Shown: piece by piece, positions 51,537 through 61,479 of the stretch
Layout of the letters: every line of letters begins with the position of its first letter
Numbering within the stretch: position 1 is the stretch's first letter
DNA from: Nemertoderma westbladi
Taxonomy: Eukaryota > Xenacoelomorpha > Nemertodermatida > Nemertodermatidae
Direction: 5' to 3'
Length of the DNA: 64,000 bases
Assembly: GCA_032718475.1 (NCBI GenBank)
Contig: JAUCBJ010007997.1
Span: 22,342 to 86,341 of the forward strand
Notes under the pieces: model-generated
The model's input: only the letters and a program-made list of their open reading frames with translations
What the model was told of the DNA's origin: nothing
The model's database searches: none
Made by a program: the position numbers and the translations under genes

Positions 51537-51769
51537 TGTGGAGAGCGTAGTCTCTCAACGTTTAATGTTTACATGAGTCAGTACAGCAGTAAGTAAAACC
51601 AGTATTAGTATTGACTACGGGTACAGCCACTGTCTGACTGTAACAATAGTTTCCATGAAACTGAAAGTTGATACAGTGCTCAGTCATGGGTGCATACTGC
51701 AGTAAGGTACAACAGTATTAGTTCAATTTCAGGTTCGATGACCCCTAATATATATATATGGCCACTACA
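51537..51769 (-). repeat. Gypsy 5' LTR
   Basis: 233 bp, identical to 47400-47632. The right target duplication CTGT follows at 51770-51773. Confidence 0.95.
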
Positions 51770-51773
51770 CTGT

Positions 51774-52249
51774 GTTCTTTATAATATACATTAGTATCAG
51801 TATAGTAGGACAAATCGATTCAATAAAGCTTTATTCAGAGGAATATTCATAAAGTTATATAATATTTCAATGGAACATGCTCTTATACAAATATTTAATA
51901 TTTACAATGTTCCCTTATTATTAAGATTTAGAATAACAATGCTGCATATTTGCACCCACAAACTGGCAAAGAAGCAATTCGCTGACAAAACATGCAGTTC
52001 TGTACTTACCTAATTTATGTTGGAATGCAAGGTCCTTCCCATCAATGAAAACATACTTACAGAATGAAAGATAAATATATGTCACTGGGGTGCCAGTACA
52101 GCAGATTGTTCTGATAGGAAAATGTCATCCCAGCGGGAATCTTGGGGGTAAACGCTACACCTACACCTATACATGTAGAATGGCAAGTAAATGAGCAGAT
52201 TACAGAGGCGGGTTGAAACGAACCAAAACAATAAACGAGAGTTAGGAAT
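51774..52249. other. AT-rich intronic spacer
   Basis: No gene or clear repeat recognised between the Gypsy element and the next LINE fragment. Confidence 0.55.
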
Positions 52250-52876
52250 ATTGTGTGAGGAAGTCGAGGAAATCCTGCAAAATACCTAACTGATCTAGAC
52301 TTTGCTGATGACTTAAGACTACTCTCAGAATCACTAGAGTGAGCCCAACGGCTCCTCAGCTCATTAGAACATGCTGCTTCTAGTGTTGGTCTTTTTATTA
52401 ATTCCAGAAAGACCAAAATTTTGACAGTTAACTTTGAAAGTCCTCAGCAAGTCTCTGATCGGATGAGCATAAACTCAAAGGATGGTATGCTTGAGCATGT
52501 GGACGACTTCTGTTACCTGGGATCATGGATCCGGAAGTCAGGTGAGGACCTTCGGATACGTAAGGGAAAGGCACGGGCAGCCTTGAATAGGCTTTCCAGG
52601 ATTTGGAAGTCACCGAGAATTAATCGGAAACTTAAGGTCCGATTATTTAGAGCAGCAGTAGTTCCAGTACTCCTCTACGGGAGTCCATGCTGGGCTCTAA
52701 CTGCTGAGGACACCAAATCTCTGGATGGCACATTCACAAGAATGCTACGCCGGGTTCATTGTGTCATGTACAATGTACAGATCTCCAACCAGACACTATA
52801 TAACATTAGAGGTGTCTCATTGGTTCCCCAAAGCTTGACTCTAGAACAAAATCGCCTCCGCTTTGCAGGACATTGC
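52250..52876 (+). pseudogene. LINE family A fragment (RT palm to C-terminus)
   Basis: It starts at GAGGAAATCCTGC, just before the FADD segment, and runs to RLRFAGHC, then stops abruptly. There is an in-frame TGA near 52340. The 168-codon open part carries VDDFCYLGSWIRKSG and VPVLLYGSPCWALTAED. It is truncated at both ends. Confidence 0.85.
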
Positions 52877-53239
52877 TCATCAATGTCACCGTATCTGCTC
52901 CTCATAAGAGCCAGGTTGCCCTGACCGACCACCAATCCGAGAACGAAGGATTCATGAGCTCTACCACTGGCTAGATTTATGGGTGTAAGTGACGGCATTT
53001 GGTTTGTTTTGATCAGAGAATCGTTCAAATTGAGAGACTTTTTCCATACAACCTGTGTATACATTTTCATTTGTCCTTGAGTGTAATGCAATTGCGGTGA
53101 GAATTAATTATTGTCGAATATTAAAATAGAATGTGTTATTTATTTTATAAGTTATGCAGATAATAATTTCGGTTATTTAATCACAATTTAATGTTTGAGT
53201 CTATATTAATGCTCATATTTAGTCTAAGCATCCCATTAT
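52877..53239. other. AT-rich intronic spacer
   Basis: No gene or repeat recognised. Confidence 0.5.
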
Positions 53240-54910
53240 TCCACATTATCGTCGTTGGCCGTTATAGAAGTAAAAGTGTCTGAGTCTGTACTCCCAGATA
53301 TTCCCATTGGCGATATCTCCTTTGCAGAAGTGAAGGCTGCTGCAAAGAGCATTAAGACCAATCGTGCCAGTGGAGTAGATGGTGTCCCCCCTGAGGTCTT
53401 TAAAATACCTGAGTGTTTAAAGCTCATCTATCCCATCATAGTAGACATGTACCGAACAACAAGAGTCCCACAAGAAATGAAAACAAATAAGTTGGTGCCA
53501 GTTCCCAAGAAGGGCAACCTAACACTCTATGGTCCTTTTCGGGGAATCTCATTGATCTCGATTGCTGCAAAGCTATACAATAGAATTATATTAAATCGCA
53601 TCAGGGATCCCATTGAGAGACTGCTCCGTGGAAATCAGAATGGGTTCCGTAAAGGTCGTGGGACCATGGAGCCCATTTTGGCACTTAGAAGGATAATTGA
53701 AGAGTTATCAAAAAAGAAAGGCAGGTATCTATCTGGCTGTTATCTTTGTTGACTTCTTCAAGGCCTTTGATTCAGTCTCTCGGTCACGTATGTTCAGCAT
53801 ACTTTCATTATATGGGATTCCTGATGAAATTATTGCAGCAATCAGATCAGTATACGATGGTTCGACAATATTTGTGTCTACTGTTGAAGGTGACACAGAA
53901 CCATTTGAAGTGTTATGGGGCGTCCTCCAAGGAGACACACTTGCACCATTCTTGTTCATTATTGTGGTTGACTATGTTCTACGCATGTCCTTAGATCATC
54001 ATAATGATGATGGGGTGATGATAACTCCACCTACTGGCTCCAGAAGTCGAGGAAATCCTGCCAAGTACCTAACTGATCTAGACTTTGCTGATGACTTAGG
54101 AGTACTCTCAGAATCATTAGAGGGAGCCCAACGGCTCCTCAGCTCATTAGAACATGCTGCTTCTAGTGTTGGTCTTTTTATTAACTCCAGAAAGACCAAA
54201 ATTCTGACAGTTAACTTTGAAAGTCCTCAGCAAGTCTCTGATCGGATGAGCATAAGCTCAAAGGATGGTATGCTTGAGCATGTGGACGACTTCTGTTACC
54301 TGGGATCATGGATCCGGAAGTCAGGTGAGGACCTTCGAATACGTAAGGGAAAGGCATGGGCAGCCTTGAATAGGCTTTCCAGGATTTGGAAGTCACCTAG
54401 AATTAATCGGAAACTTTAGGTCCGATTATTTAGAGCAGCAGTAGTTCCAGTACTCCTCTACGGGAGTCCATGCTGGGCTCTAACTGCTGAGGACACCAAA
54501 TCTCTGGATGGCACATTCACAAGAATGCTACGCCGGGTTCATTGTGTCAAGTGCAATGCACACATCTCCAACCAGACACTATATAACATTGGAGGTGTCT
54601 CATTGGTTCCCCCAAGCTTGACACTAGAACAAAATCGCCTCCGCTTTGCAGGACATTGCTTTCGCCGTGAGGACCAGCCAGTGCATAATCTTGTACTTTT
54701 GCAGCGTCATGGAGTGAATAAGCATGGTGGACAGCCCATGACTTTCTTGAGACGCATCTTAAAGGACACTGGCCTTAAAGATGCGGATGATCTAGCAAAT
54801 GTCATGGGTGATAGGGAGTTGTGGCGGTGCAATTTTGTTGACAAGCCGGCACAGCATTCTTAAAAATGCAGCTGCAATGCAGCATGCCGATCCTAGTAGT
54901 AGTAGTAGTA
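53240..54910 (+). pseudogene. LINE family A, 5'-truncated near-intact RT
   Basis: The best copy in the window. It starts in the pre-RT region (ASGVDGVPPEVF), then LVPVPKKGNLTLYG, NQNGFRKGRGT, VIFVDFFKAFDS, VLQGDTLAPFLF and the catalytic DFADD, then the C-terminal LRFAGHCFRRED region, ending at TAA (54860-54862). Two lesions disable it: a small insertion and frame change near 53727, and an in-frame TAG at 54418-54420. No endonuclease is present. The 3' end is GCCGATCC followed by a TAG microsatellite (about 54893-54910). I do not assign a LINE clade. Confidence 0.9.
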
Positions 54911-55200
54911 AGCTTGACACTAGAACAAAATCGCCTCCGCTTTGCAGGACATTGCTTTCGCCGTGAGGACCAGCAAGTGCATAATCTTGTACTTTGGCAG
55001 CCTCATGGAGCGAATAATCATGGTGGACAGCCCATGACTTTCTTGAGACGCATCTTAAAGGACACTGGCCTTCAAGATGCGGATGATCTAGCAAATGTCA
55101 TGGGTGATAGGGAGTTGTGGCGTTGCAATTTTGTCGATAAGACGGCGCAGCATTCTTAAAAATGCAGCTGCAATGCAGCATGCCGATCCTTGTAGTAGTA
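54911..55200 (+). pseudogene. LINE family A 3'-end fragment in tandem
   Basis: It picks up directly from the TAG tail of the previous copy at AGCTTGACACTAG and runs through LRFAGHCFRREDQQVHNL to a stop at about 55157 and a second GTAGTAGTA tail. It represents only the last 290 bp of the element. Confidence 0.88.
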
Positions 55201-56067
55201 TGTCTCATTACAGGTGCAGGTGTATCAGAAGACATTATTATTATTATTATTTTATGTAATAACAATTAAATAACAGCGACAAGACAGACAAATAAATATT
55301 AATAATATTTTTTTCTATTCTATTCATATATTTATATAGATAATTTTTTATATTCACCCAATCAACTAAGAACACGTGTAACCAATAGAAAGTGAATAAT
55401 AACAGTAAATGAAGCAAAATAGATCTTATTATTAGTAGTTGAATTAATGCATTCTATGCTATAGAAATCATGTTAAGGAACTAGAAGCTATTTATAAACA
55501 TCTGCTACCAGTTGAGAATGAAGAATTCAACGGCTATGGTATAACACGGATATTTGTCGCATTTTTCTCTCGGGGTTGGATGGAAGAGTGAGCGGTGAAT
55601 TGTAGTGAAACATAAAGGTCCTGTGTTCAATCCCGGTTGAATAATTTGTTATCTGAAAAATTGCGAAATGAAATTTAGTTACTGGTGAAAAATTACAGGT
55701 GGAAAGACACCTGAAATAAAAGATATGAAAATACTGGTTGGTGAAAAATTGCGATTTGAAAAATAGTAGAAGTTACCTGATGCTAAGTGTAGACACCCGA
55801 GCACCTGTAAAATAAAGGCTCGCGATTGGTTCGAAGGAGTAGAGAAGGAGTTCGCTGGGTGACTAATAATGCCTCTAGCGGAAAATGTGGCAACTTGAGA
55901 AGTTACCATGGTTACGGTTGAAATGCTGGCTTCAGTTTGGTTGAAATAATAACGACCACTGGTAACGGTTGAAATGGTGGCTTCTGATTGGCCAGCAGTA
56001 GTAGAAAACGTGGTAATGCTGGGCTATGGGTGACCTTGGCCCAGTTTCATATCTTCATATACTACTC
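55201..56067. other. Intronic spacer
   Basis: An ATT microsatellite lies near 55235-55250. At 55577-55645, GAGTGAGCGGTGA and GTGTTCAATCCCGG vaguely resemble Pol III boxes of a decayed SINE. GGTGAAAAATT-type motifs recur at 55640-55760. No gene seen. Confidence 0.4.
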
Positions 56068-56181
56068 AGATGATCTAGCAAATGTCATGGATGATAGGGA
56101 GTTGTGGCGGCGAAATTTTGTTGTGGTCTGTGGCATTATTAAATATGCAGCTGCAATGCAGCATGCCGATCCTAGTAGTGG
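56068..56181 (+). pseudogene. LINE family A 3'-tip fragment
   Basis: Begins GATGATCTAGCAAATGTCAT and ends GCCGATCCTAGTAGT. It is a very short 5'-truncated insertion lying 222 bp before the last globin exon. Confidence 0.85.
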
Positions 56182-56403
56182 CCGTTAACTGTCATCAGAT
56201 GTTGATATCACAGCTATGAACAAAAATTATTCTGAGAAACAATCCAAATCGTCAAGAAGCGATTCACCAATAAAGAGAAAAACGTAAAAAAAGAAGCAGT
56301 TAATATTTAAATAAAAATAAAAATTGATATTGAAATTGAAAAATCTTTCAAAATTAATTTATTGTTGCCTATCTATATAGATTCACTTAACTTTGCTTCC
56401 TAG

Positions 56404-56532
56404 GTATTTGGCATTCAATTCTTATTTGCAATACAACCTGTATTAGAAACTGAATATTCGAATGTGTTTGAAGAGGCATGGGCTGCCATATTCAAGTATA
56501 TGGAAAATCGAATGAAACAGGGAATCTCGTAA
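56404..56532 (+). CDS. Globin terminal exon, G and H helices
   Basis: Acceptor CTTTGCTTCCTAG and phase-0 entry, matching the G7.0 intron. It codes VFGIQFLFAIQPVLETEYS, then FEEAWAAIFKYMENRMKQG, then Ile-Ser and TAA at 56530-56532. That is 42 residues, the same as the last exon of human beta-globin. The Trp in EEAW and the amphipathic repeat fit the H helix. CTC|GTAAGT at the end is also a strong splice donor, so an isoform with a further exon is possible. No matching downstream exon was found. Confidence 0.85.
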   Translation, partial: VFGIQFLFAIQPVLETEYSNVFEEAWAAIFKYMENRMKQGIS

Positions 56533-56701
56533 GTTTAAATATTCAACAGTATACAGAAGAGTATTTTAATAATAATAATAATAATAACATTTTTACGTAG
56601 CGCCCTATACATTTTGTTCTAGGCTCTTAATAGATCGACAGTGGGTAATTCAATTAAAGCTTTGGAACGGTTAGATAAAAAACCGTCAGATAGGATTGAA
56701 G
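56533..56701. other. Putative globin 3' UTR / downstream DNA
   Basis: An AAT microsatellite runs at 56565-56585. No perfect AATAAA is seen close to the stop. Confidence 0.4.
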
Positions 56702-56885
56702 TTGGGTGTTTGTTACTTGCTCATATAGCTTACTGATTAGGGGAAGCAAGGAGATAGGTCTATAATTATTAGGATTAGAGGGGTCACCTCGTTTGAACAG
56801 AGGGATGACTTTAGCCGATAATGGCCCTTAGAAGGGCCGTTTTGGTTGAGTAATGAAATCAAATAACAAAATGTTAGATGAGTGC
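56702..56885 (-). pseudogene. LINE family B, RT fragment
   Basis: The minus strand reads AKVIPLFKRGDPSNPNNYRP then ISLLPLISKLYEQ, the classic LINE finger motif. No intact frame beyond about 60 codons, and an upstream stop. It seems to continue the fragment at 57597-58160, separated by about 700 bp of other DNA. Confidence 0.8.
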
Positions 56886-57596
56886 TTATCAGATAGCACA
56901 GCAGGGGAATACAAAAGACAGTTGAAGTATCCAGTGAGATTGTAGAGGTTGAAAACAATAGAAAAAGCCAGAAAACTAATATAAAACAAATATTATCGTC
57001 CTATGCCAAGAATGAGTGTTCAACGATGTGGAACTGCTTTATATACAGAGTTCTCATGGATGAATAGCCAATAGAATGATTTCACTACCAAATTAGCAAT
57101 CCAATCAGCAACTGTTTTCGGTTTTGTTTCGGAAAGATACACACAGAGTGATAGAATTTATCATTATTTCATAAAGCAGCTAAAATGTTTCTTTATTAGC
57201 TTTCTGTAATTATTATTTAGGCAGTTTGTTACCTTGACATATATTGCTACATAACATAATATACCATTGAATTCTTACATAATATTAATTCTACATAATA
57301 CTAATTGGAATGCCTTGATTTAAATATAAATCTGCATTCTCGTTTACAATACTTTTTAATAAAATTAACAACCTTATTATAACTATATAAGGCTTCAGGA
57401 GGGGAAGCAAAGGGCTTTTTCAGTGGAGTTGAGCGGTATCAATAATCTACGGACATATAATATTTTTGGATCGGAGACATGCGACTAGCTTCAATTGAAG
57501 AGGAATATCTCGAGTTTGAGAAAAGATATCGAAAAACGGATTTCACCAGAAGGGTCAGCATAAAATTTTGACACAAATTAGCTTAAATTCTAAAAT
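56886..57596. other. AT-rich DNA splitting LINE family B
   Basis: About 0.7 kb with no gene seen. It separates two parts of what looks like one LINE, so it may be an unrecognised insertion. Confidence 0.45.
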
Positions 57597-58160
57597 TTCA
57601 TTTTTTAGTCATATAATTATAGTCTGGTGCCCTTAAAGAATCTGGAAAATAGCCTGTAGTGATAGATAGACTTATTATGTAACTAATATGAGCTGATAGA
57701 GGCCCCACAGCGAGTATTAGGAGTTTGGCAGGAAAGTTATCGTTGGTGGAAGATTTGGGATTTAGCTGCGATATTAGGTAATGTACTTCAACAGGTGTTG
57801 TTCTAATTAATGTGAATGAGTTCGATCGATTGTTTGTTATGTACCTGAATGAAGAGCAAGTAGAAGGAGGTATGTCGTCCGCTAGTTTTGATCCGATATT
57901 AGAGAAATGCTTGTTTAGTAAGTTCGCAATACGGGCTGGCTCTGTAACTGTTTCAATGGAGTTGCCAGTGCGCGTGATTAATTTTTGGGTAAGATAGTTT
58001 TTGCGTTCTGTTCAGTGCTGTGTTAATGAGCAGCCAAGTCTTGCGGATTTTAGTGGCATTTGTGTCAAATTGTTTTGAGTAATAGTTTTTTTCAGCGTTC
58101 CTAAAGTTGTTAAACAAACGGATGAAGTGGTAGGCATTCACCAGCAGTAGCATAGTGTAA
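57597..58160 (-). pseudogene. LINE family B, pre-RT and RT start
   Basis: On the minus strand the first part reads NYYSKQFDTNATKIRKTW. After a frame change near 57960, about 120 codons stay open with NLLNKHFSNIGSKLAD, TTPVEVHYLISQL, LAVGPLSAHISYII and TTGYFPDSLRA. The pattern is that of CR1/Jockey-like LINEs. It ends at a stop at about 57597. Confidence 0.8.
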
Positions 58161-58654
58161 AGATGATAGAAAAAATAAAGTATTGAGGGTCTTTAGCTGG
58201 TTATATTATATTAGATAAAGATACAATAGTAAACGTTTTCGACCTACCGGTTTGCATCTGACTATGTACTGGCAACTAACAGGACTTTATATAATAAGAC
58301 CTTTAAATAAGGCCTTTAAAACTTATATTATTATTATTATTATTTATTGCAGAACTAAATCCATAAACAGAATAATTACACATATAAACAAAAACAAAAC
58401 AAAACAATAAAAACAAAGATAAATAATTGACAGCATATATCAGTTACAATATGGATGCATCTCTCATTAACCGAAGTCGGCTGGTGCCGGCAGTGGCTAT
58501 AGCTATTATAATAGGGTTATTGCACTGGTCGATGCGACTAAATAATGACTCTATTGCACTTACTCTGATGTAAATAAATTTGGGTAAACCAATAGTACCA
58601 AACATAAGCGAAACACTACAATCATATGGAAAACCAAAAAAGCGCCTGGCAGCA
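58161..58654. other. AT-rich spacer
   Basis: An ATT microsatellite (about 58325-58345) and an A-rich AAAACAA run (about 58385-58415). No gene seen. Confidence 0.5.
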
Positions 58655-59256
58655 TTATTATACGATAGAATAATTCAACCTAGACCATAAGCCACTGCAA
58701 TAGAACTGAGTACAAAAGGAGCGGAATAACTTAGTTTTGACATGTACCGAACAACTTGCAAATTTCCTAATTATGGTGTTCGCCCTATGGTAGGAACAAT
58801 GTAACTGATTTAAAATATCGATAATGCAGCTTGATATTGTTGCTATGGTGATACCTCTATAATTATCCGAACTTGTAATATCTTCATTATTGTCTTTAAG
58901 AAGTGGAATTAGGTTACACGCAATAATATCAGAGGGTAGTATGCCGTTAATGTTACACATTTAGCACCAATTAACTAAATGCACATACAGTAAGTAATTT
59001 AGTACCGTTCAGGAAATGTTCTGCCGCTAACCAATCAGAGCCAGTAGCATTGCCAGGCACCAGCCGAGCTGCTGCTAGACCAACCTCAGTAGGACTAACA
59101 AGCATTTCCGCACTGAACTTTATACCCTAAATAAACCCTCAATGTAGTCTTTATGTTTATTGGTTACTTCATTCTGATCCTGATTAAATAATGCGGCGAA
59201 TTTATTCTTAAACATGTCACATACGTTCTTGTCTCCAACAGCTTCTCCGGACCTTA
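58655..59256 (-). pseudogene. LINE family C, RT start fused to C-terminal piece
   Basis: On the minus strand, 59256 down to 58970 codes a degraded KNVCDMFKNKFAALF and then SDWLAAEHF. 58960 down to 58658 reads CNLIPLLKDNNEDITSSDNY then RGITIATISS, and then jumps to TIIRKFASCSVHVKTKLF, a C-terminal motif of such proteins. The palm domain is missing, so this is an internally deleted copy. Confidence 0.75.
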
Positions 59257-60578
59257 TACAATAGGATTCTATTAAATCGCATCAGGGATCCCATTGAGAG
59301 ACTGCTCCGTGGAAATCAGAATGCGTTCCGTAAAGGTCGTGGGACCATGGAACCCATTTTGGCACTTAGAAGGAAAATTGAAGAATTAACCAAAAAGAAA
59401 GACAGGCATCTGGCTGTTATCTTTGTTGACTTCTTCAAGGCCTTTATTCAGTCTCTCGCTCATGTATGTTCAGCATACTTTCATTATATGGGATTCCTGA
59501 TGAAATTATTGCAGCAATCAGATCAGTATACGATGGTTCGACAACATTTGTGTCTACTGTTGACGGTGACACAGAACCATTTGAAGTGTTATGGGGAGTC
59601 CTGCAAGGAGACACACTTGCACCATTCTTGTTCATTATTGTGGTTGACTATGTTCTACGCATGTCCTTAGATCATCACAATGATGATGGGGTGATGATAA
59701 CTCCACCTACTGGCTCCAGAATTCGAGGAAATCCTGCCAAGTACCTAACTGATCTAGACTTTGCTGATGACTTAGGAGTACTCTCAGAATCACTAGAGGG
59801 AGCCCAACGGCTCATCAGCTCATTAGAACATGCTGCTTCTAGTGTTGGTCTTTTTATTAACTCCAGAAAGACCAACATTTTGACAGTTAACTTTGAAAGT
59901 CCTCAGCAAGTCTCTGATCGGATGAACATAAGCTCAAAGGATGGTATGCTTGAGCATGTGGACGACTTCTGTTACCTGGGATCATGGATCCGGAAGTCAG
60001 ATGAGGACCTACGAATACGTAAGGGAAAGGCATGGGCAGCCTTGAATAGGCTTTCCAGGATTTGGAAGTCACCGAGAATTAATCGGAAACTTAAGGTCCG
60101 ATTATTTAGAGCAGCAGTAGTTCCAGTACTCCTCTACGGGAGTCCATGCTAGGCTCTAACTGCTGAGGACACCAAATCTCTGGATGGCACATTCACAAGA
60201 ATGCTACGCCGGGTTCATTGTGTCAAGTACAATGCACACATCTCCAACCAGACACTATATAATATTGGAGGTGTCTCATTGGTTCCCCCAAGCTTGACAC
60301 TAGAACGAAATCGCCTCCGCTTTGCAGGACATTGCTTTCGCCGTGAGGACCAGCCAGTGCATAATCTTGTACTTTGGCAGCCTCATGGAGTGAATAAGCA
60401 TGGTGGACAGCCCATGACTTTCTTGAGACGCATCTTAAAGGACACTGGCCTTGAAGATGCGGATGATCTAGCAAATGTCATGGGTGATAGGGAGTTGTGG
60501 CGGTGCAATTTTGTTGACAAGCCGGCACAGCATTCTTAAAAATGCAGCTGCAATGCAGCACGCCGATCCTAGTAGTAT
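59257..60578 (+). pseudogene. LINE family A copy nested in LINE family C
   Basis: 5'-truncated, from LNRIRDPIERLL to the stop at about 60537-60539 and a short TAGTAGTA tail. It keeps VLQGDTLAPFLF and DFADD. Lesions: a two-base loss and frame change near 59444, and TAG at about 60149 (Trp to stop in the SPCWAL segment). It interrupts family C. Confidence 0.88.
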
Positions 60579-60764
60579 TGGAGATGGGAGTGCGAATCCC
60601 AGAATGCTTTCGAACATTTGCCCAAAAATCGCGTTGATTGGCTGAAAATAGGGACTCTGCCAATTTATCACTACGTGATTGAGCAACGTAACGTTTGCAT
60701 TCTTTCATGTACCTTTTAAAATCTAACCTAGTTCTAACATAATCATTAAATATTGCACCACTAC

Positions 60765-60770
<6 letters not shown>
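60579..60770 (-). pseudogene. LINE family C, pre-RT part
   Basis: The minus strand reads RLDFKRYMKECKRYVAQSRS, then ANQRDFWANVRKHSG and RTPISN. It is the upstream continuation of 58655-59256, cut in two by the family A insertion. Confidence 0.75.

Positions 60771-60801
<31 letters not shown>
60771..60801. repeat. TA dinucleotide microsatellite
   Basis: About 14 AT repeats. Confidence 0.95.
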
Positions 60802-60804
<3 letters not shown>

Positions 60805-61479
60805 GAAATGAGTTCGCCACTGAGGATAAACTTCTCGATAAAAAATGATGTTAATTTCCCAAATTTTCGAATATATTTCATATCCTTCATCAGGGTTAAT
60901 AATAAACAAATAACTAAAACAGATAACTAAAAACAGCCTACACCTACCCACTCAACCCAAATATAAATTCTCCAGTGAAAAGACAGAATTACCAAAAAAA
61001 CAACAAAAAATGCAGAAATGTGTTGGGCCTATCAGGCTAAAATTACATAAATTACTACTCTGTCAAACAATTTTCCCTGTATTATATAATAGTTTAGCAC
61101 CAAAGCCAATTAACAATAATAATCAAAAATGTCGAATTATATATAGCCTATATAATCCACTTGTTCCGTGACTGACTGACATGCACCCTACTGTACTGCC
61201 ATACCTAGACTACCAGACCCTCTCCAGAAGTCTACCCGGCCTAACGCCTAATCTACAGCTGTTTGACTGCTGCACGATGTACCGGTACCTAGACCAGCTA
61301 CCGTAGTGCTGTACATATGTACCAACTTCAAAAAGTAGATGTGGGGGCAGGCCACAAAGTACGTGTGAAGCACCCAGTTCCGTAAATATGAATTCCCGTG
61401 TATGTACTGTATGTTACGATATTGAATACACACCGTACGTTCTGAAAATAACAATAAAATTAAACCTAATTATATAAAA
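60802..61479. other. AT-rich spacer leading into tandem repeat
   Basis: No gene. A diverged first copy of the following repeat lies at about 61376-61465. Confidence 0.55.

Larger units (their letters stand above)
47400..51769 (-). mobile_element. Complete Ty3/Gypsy LTR retrotransposon
   Basis: 4370 bp flanked by CTGT target duplications, with 233-bp LTRs identical at every base I compared. From its own 5' end it has an LTR, a primer-binding site, gag, pol in the -1 frame, a polypurine tract and an LTR. No envelope gene. The interior is GC-rich against an AT-rich surround. It sits 107 bp downstream of the globin exon donor at 47293, antisense to the gene. Identical LTRs mean a recent insertion. 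Confidence 0.95.
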
